Below are positions 33,158 through 45,966 of a stretch of 64,000 bases of DNA, in pieces. This stretch comes from Valencia hispanica (taxonomy: Eukaryota; Chordata; Actinopteri; Cyprinodontiformes; Valenciidae), in the NCBI GenBank assembly GCA_963556495.2, contig OY747705.1, positions 23,301,501 through 23,365,500 of the forward strand. The letters run 5' to 3'. A model generated the notes under the pieces. That model was given only the letters and a program-made list of their open reading frames with translations. It searched no databases and had not been told where the DNA came from. Numbering within the stretch: the stretch's first letter is position 1; every line of letters begins with the position of its first letter. A program made the translations under genes and the position numbers.

Positions 33158-33357
33158 TGTTGTATTATGTATTGCCAAACATACCTTTGTTCCTCGCCAC
33201 TTGCCGTAGAGGCGTAACACAATGTATTTTATTTTGGAATATGTGATGCGACATGAGCCATGGCTAAGCTGTACTAGAGCAGTGTGTTGACCAGCAATAA
33301 ACAACACTTACACTCTCCAATATGAGCTTTATTTAGCACTTTATTTAGAACATTACA
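33158..33357 (+). repeat. 3' LTR of the Ty3/gypsy element
   Basis: Begins TGTTGTATTATGTATTGCC after the polypurine tract and matches the 5' LTR over nearly its whole length. A short extra segment (TAGCACTTTATT) lies near the 3' end. Confidence 0.82.
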
Positions 33358-34599
33358 GTTTTTACTAGCAAAGTCTATCACTTTTTTTGACAGTCCAAAG
33401 TAAAGGTTCAGTGTATCATGACCAAACACAGCTTCATTGAACCACCAATTATTATACCACCAACTTTTGTTTTTAGCTTTTGTAAGATTAGCACCTTGTA
33501 GCACATTTTTGGTGCAGTTTTGCAACCATATCCCTATGAAAGGGAGTTATTTTGGCAGGCATCTAAATAAGAACATTGACCACTATCAATGCATAAATTC
33601 AGAAAAAATCTGTAGCTGATGAAAGGAAAAACAGTAATGTACTGTTACCCTATGTTATTATTTCTTTAGTAAGATGCTATAAATTTGCATTCATGCTGAG
33701 ATATGGAGTGCCACACCCTGTCTTTGCAATTACCTGGTGTTTTTGTTCCCAGTATCAGGGCTCACACAGAACCACACTTGGGTTCAGATAAAAAAATATA
33801 TGATCCCTATTACAACACACAGCTTTCATCTTAGATTTTTCCATGCACACCTCCCTCACCATTGTTTCACTCATGTCTGCATTGAAATATTACGGATTAA
33901 TTTTCACATTTTATTATATTATTTGGTTTTAAGTTGAGAAAATAAGTGACACAACTCTTGTTTTAAACTCAGGTCCTGCCTCCTTTTACCTGCTATCATT
34001 TTGAGCCAGCTGTATAATATTGGGGGCTTGTCCAGGATATGGTCCTATTTTGTTATAATCCCCTACAGTGGTCAAGACTTTTGTTTTTCCAGTTTTCCAA
34101 AGATCAAAGATTTTCTTTGGTCTCTTTTAATCAAAGCACGATCTATCTGTCCGTTCGTCCGTCCAGGCGCTTGTTATAAGTTTTAAGTTCTATGATCTAT
34201 GAAAAATCTGGTAACGCAGTTTTACAGAAAGTTGACCACAAGTTACATAATTAGTTACATAATTAGTTGCATATTTATTAATCCTCTACTATTTAATCTT
34301 ATTTTCTAACTTATTGTCATGGTCAGATAGAAAATAGGTGAGAAAAGCCAAAAGAAAAGATCTTTGGTAAGCCTGAAAATTTATTGATCAAAACCACTTT
34401 AAATGATTAAAGTCTGAATCCTTAAAAGCATAATGTGACAATAAATACACTATTGGTTGTTTAAAATGGTTAACAGCCCCACAGTACGTCTTGCTAGGAT
34501 CTCCAATAAATCATGTCAGCATTTTGAAAAAAGGTGCACAAATATGTCTCCTTTGTCCTTTTTAAACGGCAACTCACATTCAGAGATACATAAGCGTCT
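33358..34599. other. Unannotated AT-rich spacer
   Basis: Nothing recognisable. Short chance open reading frames only. Confidence 0.4.
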
Positions 34600-35930
34600 G
34601 TGTTTTGAACACAGCTTTCACAGGCTATCTACCTTTGGATCTAATTGTACCGCACTCTTCTGCCAAACCAACTCAGAGGGTCCGATATGCAGCAGAGAGA
34701 CAGACAGATAGAGAAACAGAGAGATGAGGGGAACTTCGAGACAGGCAATCAGTTTTATTTTTGTGAGTGCTGAAGCGGGACTTGTGTCACCTGCAGACCA
34801 AACCCCATTTCCTCTGATTAAGTCCTCTGAAATATTCCATTTGTCAGTGTCACAGCCCCAGCCAGCGTGCAGCCAGCCGTGTCTGTTGACTGTTTCATTC
34901 TCCAATTTACATCAGACACTGACAACATCATCATGTTCCTAATGTCCCCCTGGCTTTCTCTTGCTCAACCTTATGCTGAGACTCTTCATTTCTGTTTTCT
35001 CTCTCAGATGCATCACTATGCCCCTATGCGTCCTTTCTGTGACAACAACAAACATCAGTTGCTGTCCGGGTCCACCTGTGATTCCCTGTGCAGAGGAAAA
35101 CCCAGTCTGTTAGGAAACCCAAACCTTGAGAGACTTGTCCAACCTAAACGGTTGCTATTTCTATTGTTTGTTTTTTTGTTTTGTTTTTTTCCTTTGAAAA
35201 TCTGTTTCTGGAGTATCAGCATCACTCAGCCCTCAAACTCTCATGCGTGTGATCTAACCCCATTAGCAGTCAATGTCTTTCCAGGAGCAGAGCTGGCATG
35301 GTTCAGAGAGGATGGAAATTTCAATCTCCCCTCTATCATTTTCTCTATCATTACTCCATCCACAGCCATTTCTCTCCATCCCGAGTCCCGTGAGGGAGTG
35401 GAGCGGCTGAAAAAGGAGGGCACTGTGCACCTTGTGCCCAACTTTAATATGTGTCGAGCAAAAAAGAAAAGGGGGTGTTTATACATTATTAGGGGTCTAT
35501 TATAACGGGGCTATCACATCCTGCCTCTTCTCTCCGTCTTCCCTTCATTCCCTCACTCTCCTGACAGGTAACGGCAGGCCTCCTTGATGACTAGACTCAA
35601 TCACCTGTGACAGTTTTGATTTGATGTCACTCTTCGGGTCGCTCTATTTGTTTGAGCAGTTAAGAGGTAATTGTGTGACATTGTCGGTGGAAGACGTGCT
35701 TTGGCAGCGCACCCGCTGAACCGAGGGGACGAGTCGAGGGAGTGTGGCAATAATAAATGAGGGCTATTTTCCTCAGAATTCCCGGACTCTGTGTATGTGT
35801 GGTTTGGTGTGTGTGTTTCTGTGTTGCAGAGGTGTGTGTATGTTTGATATGAGGACCTAGAATGGGTGATGAGCCCCTCTACCTTCAGGGAATTCAACTG
35901 TGAGATGCACATTGAGGTCGCCGGCACCCA
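34600..35930. promoter_or_regulatory. Candidate conserved non-coding block
   Basis: Repeat-poor, mixed-composition sequence, densest at 34740-34930 and 35560-35790. It includes AATCACCTGTGACAG (about 35600-35614) and GTGACATTGTCGG. A 212-codon open frame (34867-35505) has no recognisable domain, contains a T-rich low-complexity stretch and is judged accidental. A GT-rich tract lies at about 35790-35850. Confidence 0.33.
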
Positions 35931-36169
35931 CTCTTATCATCAGTTTTGGTGGTGTGAATTGTTTCTGTCATATTTTTTTTCATTATAAAATAAGTTTTGG
36001 TGTCGCAGAGTGAAACTTCTTAGCCCTTACAACACTGACCAGTGATGCAGGTTTCAGGGATCCTGCCCAATGGTAAGAAATATGTAAAAGTCTGGCATTA
36101 GCTTTTAGCACTTGCCACATTTCAACAAGTATGGAAAAACTGGTTAATGCTTTTATTTTCAGTTGGTTA

Positions 36170-36596
36170 TGTTATTGTAATTAAACTTTTTGTGCTCCTC
36201 TGCTCTGGAACAAACTCCCTGAAAACCTGAGATGTGCAGAAACTGAACAGATTGAAAAAAAATGTTTGCAGCAGCTTTTGATCAAACAATCTGACTAATG
36301 AACTGTTCAATCACTGATAAGTGACTGAAGTGCAAGATTGAAGATTAGTTGACATTTTTTAATTAATCTTTAAAATGTCCTTTTTCATTTGCCTTTTAAA
36401 TCCGGATTTTAATTTGTTTCTTTAATGCAGTGTTTTAAGTTTTTGGCATGTTAAGCTCTATTTTTATGAAAACCTTTAAAGGTTTTTGTTATTTATGTTT
36501 GTTATCTTTTCTATATCCAATAAAGCACTTTGGATAGCCTTGTTTATGAATGGTGCTATGTAAATATAGTTGCCTTGCCTTGATGCAGTCATATCC
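36170..36596 (+). mobile_element. L2-type LINE 3' end
   Basis: A reverse-transcriptase C-terminal remnant (GCTCTGGAACAAACTCCCTG near 36202) leads to the tail AATAAAGCACTTTGGATAGC, then AATGGTGCTATGTAAATATA and (GCCTT)n at 36570-36582. This tail matches that of the SINE at 52340-52590 in reverse. Confidence 0.75.
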
Positions 36597-37859
36597 TGTA
36601 CCTGAAGTATAGTATATAAGTAGAAACCCATAAATAACTCTCATATGTAAACTGTGGACATTGTACAGCCATGCTGGCAGCAAAGTCCTCCATGCATTCA
36701 TGGAGTTTCAACTCTCACTGTCTTTGAATGCCAGAGATAATCTGGAATCCCTCTTTTCTTATGTAGAAGAAGCAGAGAGAAAATGTGGCTGAAGATTGCA
36801 AATCTGTGAGCCCAGGCTTTACCCCCCTTTCCCTCTCCTTCCTGAGTCCATTTCTGCACCCTAGTGGTGCAAGGTACATGACAGACTTTTCAAAAGAACT
36901 GGGAGTTGACTAAGTCCAAAAATCAAAAGAATCTAACACAAGTTGAGTTTTGTCTGACCTGACCACAGTGCAGCACTGGGATAGTCTTCAACAGTGGAAG
37001 GTGCCAGCAAAAAGGCTTTCTTACTTCTCCATGTTGAGCTCATCCATTTGTTTGTTATCTCAATCCAGGATTTGGAGAGATACAAAGCTGATTAAGGAAC
37101 AAAAGCATAGAGGAAGATAAAGAACACTTAGGTAATGGGTTTAGCCTGCCTGTTTAGCACGCCAGATTCATCCCCTTTTTCTCTCAAAATGCGTTTGCTA
37201 TTCTTTCCTCAATCTTGATCCAGATGACAGAACGGGAACAAGAAAAATACCAAAAGTGGGAAAGAGAAGAGCAAGCAAAAAAGGAAGGGAAAAGGGACGT
37301 TTTTGGTTGCAATATTGTGAGTAAGTCTTCAGTCAAGCAGCAATGGGGAAATGAAGAGATGACTTCTCTCAGCCTGCTTGCTGCTCTGCAGCTTGTACTT
37401 TAACACTAAATGTGTAAAAGTACAGCTAAAGGGTAGAATTTGTTCAAATGTTTTCTAATTTAATAAAGCAACAGATTATATGTCTGACTTAAAGAGGAAA
37501 CCACAAAAGAACATTCAACATTCAAAGGACATTCAACAGCAGGCTATATTGCATTTGAAGAATGCCTGTAGTATTGGCATTTCTGAAAAAATACTGCAGT
37601 AAGCTTATTTTGAATAAAGTAAAATATGATTTGAATAAAAGCTTACCAATTTATACTGAAAACAGGAAAAAAAATAATTTGATTTTTGCACTGTAAGTTT
37701 ACTTAAATGAAATGGGTTAGAAAAAATAATAAGTAGCCCATTGTTTCTCTTTTAATTTCTAGGCATGTAAACCAATACAGAGCCATTAAATCCAAGCTTA
37801 CTCTCCCCTTGGTGAACCTGTGTAAAAGCAATATCAGGGCTTAGCAGTCACTCTGATAA
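36597..37859. other. Unannotated spacer
   Basis: No gene or repeat recognised. A lysine/glutamate-rich 62-codon frame at 37215 is low complexity and not convincing. Confidence 0.4.
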
Positions 37860-38480
37860 TAACACCTCACAGAGGTCAGTGAGCATTGAGGAGGGATGGA
37901 GGGAAAACATATTTATGCTCCTCCTGCTGTTTCCCGCTCTCATGGAAAGAAACCATGAGAAAGGTGCTTACTTAGACGAGATAAAGAGCAAGATGAGAGG
38001 CAGCGAAGTTGGATTAGGGAAAGAAGACGATCACGGCCAGCAAAGGCAGGGAAAGAGAGGAGGGAGGTGGAGGACAGTGAGGCCGGGAGCAGGTGTCTGG
38101 GCTGGCTGGATATGGGGGGAATATTAATCTGGGTTTAGTGTGAGCCGGACCCCACAAACGGCTCAAGCAAACACAGCTTAGACGAGGCCAAGCCTCTGAG
38201 AAAGTCCTAAATCTTCACATTAGCTCCCCGCGTTTCTTCTGCTGAACCCATAAGCTCTTTTTCTAAAGGACAGCACAAACAACCCCCCCTCCATTCACCC
38301 CCAATACTACCTCTTGCCAGTCTTATACTTCCTCTGTCACTGGCAGACACACACTTTCAAACTCAAAAAGCCTTTGACGATCAAGATCGCAAGAAATTTA
38401 TAAACCTGGGCCTGAGTGGATAGGGGGAGATTAGATTGGCCCCCCTCTTAAAGCAACAGGAAGTCTGCTAGTTGTGTTGC
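37860..38480. promoter_or_regulatory. Candidate conserved non-coding block
   Basis: Higher GC and complexity than the flanks; repeat-free apart from short purine runs. No coding signature. Conservation not tested. Confidence 0.28.
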
Positions 38481-38569
38481 TCAATTTTGGTGTGGCCTAC
38501 TTCTCTGTCAGCAAAGAAAATGAGAGCAATGATAAATATTCCGAATTCTTGAAGTGGGGTTCTGTTGAA

Positions 38570-38700
38570 TTGAATTGTTAGCTGTTAAAGCCTTACCTGT
38601 GGTAGATAACTCTCTTGGTGTCTTCACTTAACCTGGATGCTGAAGCTAATAGCTAGTCAAATAAAGGCAAAGACCAAAACCTCCCTGTTCTGACTTATGA
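38570..38700. repeat. Fragment of the GGGATAGTTCAG-type miniature element
   Basis: CCTTACCTGTGGTAGATAAC and following words resemble the interior next to the terminal repeat of the element at 59756-61840. No ends are visible. Confidence 0.3.
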
Positions 38701-39539
38701 ACAGCTCCTAAAGTGATCTCCATGTCACACACAAGCACTACTGTCCTCTGTGTCCAAATGTGTCTCTTGAAGCCAAAGAGATCAATCACATATCTCTATG
38801 GAGCCAGCTGAGTTAAGGACAGGGCATGTCAGACATGTCATCATGACAAGTAAAATTAGCACTAACAGTGATTGTTGAAAATCAATGTGTCCGCTTAGCC
38901 GTTCCACAAATTTGTTTTCTGTAACATTTCAACATTTTCATGGTCAAAATCAATGAATTGATATATGAAGCTAATGTGGCTACTTATTGAAAAGACTGAA
39001 AGCATCAGAAAAATACAATAGGAATAGGACCATTACATAACAACTCTCCTCCTTCATCTCCAGTGTAGCAGCCAGATTTTTAAAATGATGGCAAACAAAG
39101 TTGTTTTTTTCATGAGAGTGATGGAAAAATGTGTGGAGGATAAGCGCATAGAGTCCGATTGCAAGTAAAGGTGAGCTCGTACACAATTTTCCATTTTAAT
39201 TTAAAAAGAAGATCAGCCAAAAATGAATAAATACATACAAAATGACTGACTGAATGTTAAATATTATAATCTTTTTCTTGCTATCGTACAATTGAATAAT
39301 ATGGAATTTATTAAGGCATAATTGAAAGCTGTTGAGAACTGAATTCTGTGTGTTTCCAGAAGACTTCTGGGTAAAATTCACAATTAAACTCTTTCAGCTT
39401 TACAACCTGATGATTACAAGTTGATCTTTTGTTAAGAATAAGAGAAGTGAAAATAATTTGAAACATTTGGTAAATCATTATATCATGAATGTGTACCTCT
39501 TCTGAAGAAGACCCAACAGATTATCAAATTAATGGGATA

Positions 39540-39990
39540 TTGTCACATTGGTAAAGATGTGATGGGAAGAGAAAGATGTGTTGGTAGAGGGCTCATTTGT
39601 CTGAACAGCTTTGGCACCTAAACAGGGTATCAAACAGTCCCATCAGAGGCAAGCATGCCCCGTGGAGTAAGAGAGGGGACAAGCCACTGAACCTCATCCC
39701 ATCACCCACAGCTTCCTGGCAGGGAGGGTACCAGGAAAAAGTCCCTCCTCACTGAGTTTCATTAACCTGACCACATGTGCCAAAAGCCCTGGTTTTAGAG
39801 TTAATCAAACTGACACTGACACACTTGCTGCAGACTTCTCCGTCACCTGGGAAGCTCATCCCAGCCCACGCTGCTTCTAATGTCGAAGATGCTCCAATAA
39901 AGTCTGCATGCATTTTCTCATGTGGTGTGGCACAGACTCGCCCGCACCTCACGCCTCCGTGACCATGACCATTTAAAATGTAATTTATAA
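39540..39990. promoter_or_regulatory. Candidate conserved non-coding block
   Basis: A repeat-free, even-composition island between AT-rich tracts, with GTTAATCAAACTGACACTGA (about 39801-39820). No coding signature. Confidence 0.33.
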
Positions 39991-41302
39991 AGTTCCAATT
40001 AACAGTGGAGAACTGTATCCAGTACTGTAAGCCTCATGACTAAACGTAACCAATGCAAGAATGTGATTTAAACATCAAATGGGACCTTGAAGGGTTTATA
40101 GGCCACATTTAAAAACATGTTTCAGATCATTAGAGTCAAGGGAATATTGCTGCCTGTGGGATACAAAAAAAGTTTAACTAAAATAAATCTTGAGGGGAAA
40201 AAAATCTTCACACTTGAAGGGTTATTTAATCTGTTTTGCTTGCAGTATTTTTTGCAATAAGTTTTAGCATCAACAATGTTTGGAGAAAAGAGCACCTAAA
40301 CACAAAAACTGTAACCCTGCCAACACAGCAATGTTGTCAACAAAAATGTAAAACACAATAAAAAGACAAAGAAGAAAATATTTAATAATAAAATGTGAAA
40401 TGGGGAGATTGAATTCCATAAAAAATTAAAGCAGTAAAATAAATACCAATAAAACATAACAAATTAAAAAACACCATTGTGTTTCTTAAATGTATTTTTC
40501 TAATTCTAATGTAGCATTCTGTGTTATTGTGTGTTCTAGACCAATGCTGGATATTTGTTTGGATTTTGTCAAGTTTTGTTGAGTTTAGGGAAATTAACGT
40601 CAATGGAATAATCTGAAAAATTATTTAATACAGAAAAAAAGCCTAATTGTTTTCAAAAAACAACAGCAAAGAAAACTCAACACAAGTCACAGAAATAAAA
40701 AAAGCTAATCACAATTTAGGATACATTAATATTATTATTATTAGTAGTAGTAGTATTTGTTAATTATTTGTTTATTTTAATACCTTCACAAATGTTTGTT
40801 CAAATAATAGAGTAGACAGCTTATTTATGCCATGTAGCTTATTCCTGGAAAATCAGGCAAAAAAAAAAAACACACAAAGAAGAATCTGAAGAACTGTCCT
40901 CTAATAGACGTCCTTAACAATAGATTTTTCCATCAAATATTTCGTATTTAATAGAAATAAAACATTGCAAACCCCTGGCTTGATGGTTTGTCAGTGACAC
41001 AGCCGTATTTAAGATTAGGCTTAAAGTAGAATTTTTTGATAAAGCTTAAAGTTAGAATTGTTAAGATTATCCTGAGCTATTTCTGCAGTGATGCTGCTAT
41101 AGACTTAATCTTCTGGAGGACCTACTGGCCACTTTTCCTCACTTTGCTATTTTCTCCTATTTGTACTGAAGAGGTGATGTTTAACAAATTGCGAATCAAA
41201 TAAGTTGTCATTAAAATAAAATCACACCAGACTCATTAAATCAAATGTATTGATCTTGGGTCAGTGCGATAATAATGTATGTAATGATAATTCAGGGCCC
41301 AC
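39991..41302. other. AT-rich spacer
   Basis: Nothing recognisable. A short TTA/TAG trinucleotide tract is at about 40732-40755. Confidence 0.45.
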
Positions 41303-42655
41303 AACTTAAACAATTTCAAGCATTTAGTTGTTTATTTGTACATTATTTGGGCTTCCAGCTCATAAAACTCACAAAAACGGGAATTCAAAAAATTTAAATA
41401 CTGTGAAGAAATCCCCATTTACTTCTCAGTTTTTGCAGAAAAAAAGAAAGCATTTAGGATCACATCAAATCAATCAAAATATGGTACTTTCAAAACGATA
41501 TGTCAATCTTCAATACTTATTAATTACCTTAATCACTGTCTCGATGCTCCATGGCATTGAAGCAATCAGCCTGTGGCATTGCCTGGGAGTTATGTAGGCC
41601 CAGAGTTTCTTGATACTTGAGCTGTCAGGTCTTCTTTGTTTTTGGGTCTGGTGCCCCTCATTTTCCTCTTGATAACACCCCATAGATTCTCAATAGGGTT
41701 TAGATCTGGCGAGTTGACTGGCCAGTCAAGCACTGTGATGGGATGGGCATTAAACCAGGTTTTGGTGCTTCTGGCGGTATGGGCAGGGCCAGGTCCTGCT
41801 GGAAGATGAAATCTGCATCTCTATACAGATCCTCAGCAGAAGGAATCATGAAGTTCTCTAAAACATTCTGGTAGACTGATGCGGTGACCTTGGCTTTAAG
41901 AAAGCAGAGTTTACCAACACCTGCACCGGACATTGCACCCCAAATCATGACTGACTGTGGATATTTCACACTGGACCTCAAGCAGCTTGGGTTCTGTTCC
42001 TCACCAGTCTTCCTCCAAACCCTTGGACCTTGATTCCCGAATGATAGGCACACTTTACTTTCATCTGAAAAGAGGACCTTAGACCACTGGTCAACAGTCC
42101 AGTCCTTCTTCTCCTTGGCCCAGTTGAGACGCATCTGAATCTGGTGGTTTTTGAAGCTGTGACTCCCGCCTCATTCCACTCTTTCTGGATCTCTGCTAGA
42201 TTCATGAATCTTTCTCCCACAGTCAGCTCTTCTGCTGGTGCATCTTCTCCTGCCACATTTTGCCCTTCCACTAGACTTTCGATTGAAATGGTTGGACTCA
42301 GCACTCTGTGAACAGCCAGCCTCCTTAGCTATGAACCTTTGTGGCTTCCCCATCCTATGGAGGGTATCAATGATGGTCTTCTGGCCAGTTGTCAAGTCTG
42401 CAGTCTTCTCCATATTGAACTTAACTGAGACAATTGAACCAAAGTGAAGCAATTTAATGACACCTGGAAAAACCTGTGCAGGTGCTTTGAGTTTAGCAGA
42501 TGAGTGTGTGACACTCAGTTTAAAACATTCATGCCCTGTAAAATTTGGTCTTATTTCTTCACAGTATTCAAATTTTTTGGTTTCGTGGTTTTTATGAGCT
42601 GGAAACCCAAATTATGTACAAATAAACAACTAAGTACTTGAAAATGTTTAAGTTT
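41303..42655 (-). mobile_element. Tc1-like transposon, second subfamily, with ~100-bp terminal inverted repeats
   Basis: Left end CTTAAACAATTTCAAGCATT. Right end, reverse-complemented, CTTAAACATTTTCAAGTACT. The terminal repeats stay similar for about 100 bp (TTTGTACATAATTTGGG, CCAGCTCATAAAA, ACTGTGAAGAAAT). The interior encodes a minus-strand transposase broken by frameshifts. Precise edges are uncertain by a few bases. Confidence 0.85.
41600..42420 (-). pseudogene. Tc1-like transposase with frameshifts
   Basis: Three overlapping minus-strand frames together cover a Tc1 transposase. The N-terminal helix-turn-helix (MEKTADLTTGQKTIIDTLHR) starts at about 42414. A middle segment follows (41978-42304). 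The DDE part starts at 42134, with VLFSDESK (first Asp) and FIFQQDLA (second Asp). The NPIENLW block with the catalytic Glu is present at about 41680-41700 but only in another frame. At least two frameshifts, so inactive. Confidence 0.85.
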
Positions 42656-43489
42656 ATATGGTTATGTATATATAAATATATATCTCATAATATCAATACT
42701 ACATAATGAAACATCATAGTGGATCTAATCACTTGTCACTTGTAGTTTCAATAAATAATCCGTTCATGCTAATATATGCTTCAATGTTGAATTACATGGA
42801 AATAAAAATTCTATAAAGAAATAACAAGGATGAAACAGGATGTTTCTGTTAAAATCCCAGCTGTTGATTTCTATTTTTGCCACATGCTTGCTCAGGATGT
42901 GAAATTCTCTCAATGATGAGACTCAATTTAATCAGGGAGACAGCCGAACCCTTAGTTAAACTTTGGTATTTCATTAAGACCTATATTTAATTAGACTGTA
43001 GTAATTGGGCCTGGATCTGACTCTATGATTAAACTGTTGAGTAAACCTGAAATAAAACCATTCCAATGTATTTTGATATGAACTGGACCTATTTGGGTTG
43101 TAAACTACCTTTTTATAATATTTGTTGTAAACTAGCTCTATACATAAAATCAGTAAAACTGATATGTAATTAAAGTACCTCTTTGTAATCATCCCACCAT
43201 GTAAAAATAATAAATTAGTAAGTTTGTGAATTAGTTTGTTGTTTGATCTGTGTTAAACTTAAAAAAATATATAAGGAAGTTAAAAACAAGGTTTTCTGCA
43301 AAGTAGCTACACTGAAAAATATATATTTTGACAAGCATAGGGAGACGAGAATTACTGCATGATTAGCCTAATGCTCTGCATAGAGAAAAAGTAGCAGTTC
43401 AAACTTGACAGTGAGTAAAAATCCATTTCTATGGACAAGAATTATTAATGGAAAGGAGTAAAATGGGGTTTTAGATATGTACAGTAGGA
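42656..43489. other. AT-rich spacer
   Basis: Nothing recognisable. Confidence 0.45.
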
Positions 43490-44080
43490 GGACTGGTTGT
43501 ATTTAAGCTCCCTGCAAAGTCTCCCACTGGCAGCATTATCCGGCCTATGCACCTGTCAGACAACAGAACATAACGAAAATGTACCTTCATGAAAAGAAGC
43601 TGAGCAGGTATTAGACAATCTCCAAAACATTAGCCACGTCACAGCTCCATCTCGTCATTTTCAAGTATTTACACGGGGAATCAGGAAAAATTACTGCCTC
43701 ATTTAGACCTGGATACAGATTTTTTTAAACGTATTTAAGACTTTCAGAATGTTCACTTCTGCACATGTTCATGCACAGCATGACAGGTTGCTGTGCAGGC
43801 TTTAGATGAGACCCTTGGGGAGGGGTGTTGTAGAGTGCGACCAGGTGTCCGCTGAGGCGCCCACGCGTTAGAACAACCTTCATCAAGCCCACGCCCTCAA
43901 CAGATCAATCTTCCTGTGACACTTCATTTAGACTGCATTAATGTGGAATTAGAGCCCATTATGGCTATTGGCAGGACCTGACAGTCCCACAGCACAGTGA
44001 TCCTCGCTTCCCAGGAGAGACCGCTGCTGAATTGAGCAGATAAGGCTTTTTCAGCCGTGCTGCAAAGCTGAAGGAGTCAT
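43490..44080. promoter_or_regulatory. Candidate conserved non-coding element with clustered homeodomain-type cores
   Basis: The core at 43860-44060 carries CATTAATG (43936-43943), AATTAG (43947-43952), CATTATGG (43957-43964) and GCTATTGGCA within about 40 bases. The surrounding sequence is even and repeat-free. The cluster resembles vertebrate developmental enhancers. No coding frame. Confidence 0.42.
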
Positions 44081-44395
44081 TAGTAAAAAAAAATGTTTTC
44101 TTGCCTTATTCAACTCTGTCATCAGTACTGCTAATCAACTAAAGGAATGTGTAAGGGGTTTGCTCTTTGCTTTGATTGAACAGTTTCTTTTAGATACTAA
44201 TAAATCAAAGTTGTTTTAATGTTAGAATTCAAATGTATTTTGGATGATTAATACAGTAAATGGACATTGAAGGACACCTGAATGTAAAAAAGATGACATT
44301 TTGATTTAATCTATACGTGTGTGACCCTTCATAACTCCATGATGTTGTTTCGTTTAGCTTTTGTGTATGCACTCCCCTACCAAAGTAGACAACCA

Positions 44396-45966
44396 CAAAC
44401 ACAGTGCCTTGCAAATGTATCTACACATGTTGAGTTTTGGCATATTTTTCACTTTACTGCCATCATTTTCAATGTGTTTTATGATTATTTTATATCATAT
44501 ACCAGCATAAAATTGTGCATAATTTTTAAGTGGAAGGAAAACAACACCTCCATTACAGCCAACCTTCAGCATGCTTTAATTAATCAGTAGAACAGGATCG
44601 TTCTTTACAAAGTAATATCATATAAAGACCGATTCTGTTAAGATTCTGTTCTAAACAGAATGTGTGTGTATAACTATCTAAGTCTTTGCCAGAATACTGA
44701 CAAGCTCAGTAGGCTAAATCCTCTGGAAGCAGTGATTGGGGCCGGCCACATAACGTTTGTTAAGATGATGAAGATCTGAAATCACAGTGCACATGCGCAA
44801 GGTCAATAGACAGCCGAGGGGCACACGGCCCCAAGCAGAGATTCTGCTACCTTCCTCGATAGAAAATGGCAGCAATGTGCCATCTGGCGTGCAGTCTGCC
44901 AGAAATGTATTAGAAGAAGAAGAGATCCCTGTATTAAAACACAGCAGGAAGTGATATGCCCCGTTTTGCCAAATGCAAAAGTTGGTTGTGCAGCTTAACT
45001 TGTATTAAAATATCGGAATAGCAAACGTGACGTTTGTGTTCTGTTGGATAGAAGTGTGCAGCCATCTATTATCCTTGGTAGCTACCAAGACAAAGAAAAA
45101 AGAATGAAGTATATTTTTTGATGAAATTTAGCACGTTGCCTCTTAAACAAAGATTAGACATTAAATATTTGGGACGTCACCAGCTAGTGGATTTTGACAT
45201 TGTTCAAGGATTTAAAGAGATTATTATAGATTTAAGGGGATTATTTGAAAGATTATACAGTTACTGACAAGTTTGCCCAGATGAAAAATCTGAATTTTTC
45301 TTCAAGAAGAACAACACTGGTGAGTGACCCTTTTTATGTTATTTCATGTAGGCTATAAAAAAGGTTTCATTCTTCAATTACATTTACATAAAATGGTGTT
45401 TGTAGTGTGTAGATCTGTGATATTTTATGTGGTTCATTTAATACTGATCAATATTTAATTAATCACATAAAAATAGTAATCCATATTATTGATCAAAGTA
45501 AGATTGTATCCATCACAGAATAATTAGTTGCAGCTATTATGTGTTGAGTTTCTGTGCCCCACCTAACTTATCATGCCTGTATACAATTGAGAATCTGTGG
45601 ATTTGTGACAAACTTGAAAACTGATAGTCAAGGAGGGTCTCTTTCCGATCAGGTAGAGCTTGAGCTGTTTTCCAAAGAAAAATAGGCACTAATTATCAGT
45701 CCCAAGATTTGCAGCTGTAATTACAGTGGAAGGTGGTTCTTCAATGTTTTAGCACAGGGGGCTGAATACAAATGCACACCATGCTTTACCGATTTTTTTG
45801 TTTGTGGAATATTGTGAAACCATTTATCATTGTCTTTACACTTCATAGTTGCTATCACATCAAATCCCAATAAAATACATTGAAGTCTGTGTAGTTGTAG
45901 TTTGGGAAAATGTTTATAGTATGTATAAAAAGGTCAAGGTTTGTGAATACCTTAGCAAGGCAATAT
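44396..45966. mobile_element. Heavily decayed Tc1-like element with foreign interior
   Basis: Left end CAGTGCCTTGCAAATGTATC at about 44402. Right end GAATACCTTAGCAAGGC at about 45945-45961. On the + strand the right part retains the GAGAATCTGTGG block after the catalytic Glu region (about 45589). About 1 kb in the middle (roughly 44690-45560) is not Tc1 and may be another insertion. Confidence 0.6.
45121..45267 (+). pseudogene. Short transposase-like N-terminal fragment inside the Tc1 relic
   Basis: A 48-codon frame with LPLKQRLDIKYLGRHQLVDF resembles, from memory, the N-terminal KLxLKxLGRP-type segment of hAT-like/ZMYM-type transposases. A GTGAGT splice-donor-like site lies shortly downstream (about 45320). 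Very short, so tentative. Confidence 0.25.

Larger units (their letters stand above)
29343..33357 (+). mobile_element. Decayed Ty3/gypsy-type LTR retrotransposon
   Basis: Two closely similar LTRs (29343-29523 and 33158-33357) enclose a primer-binding-site-like TGGTGTCAGAG (29524-29534), gag and pol remnants in + orientation, and a polypurine tract AAAAAAGGGAGA just before the 3' LTR. Order protease, reverse transcriptase, integrase, typical of Ty3/gypsy; no envelope-like frame was seen. Frames are repeatedly broken, and the RNase H part appears deleted. No matching target duplication was found at the outer edges. Confidence 0.88.

Noticed and set aside
34867..35505. 212-codon open frame, the longest in the desert outside transposons
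   Set aside because: Runs through a T-rich low-complexity stretch, has no recognisable domain, and codon usage does not look coding. More likely chance in an even-composition non-coding block.
37215..37403. Lys/Glu-rich 62-codon frame
   Set aside because: Low-complexity purine-rich tract, no domain.
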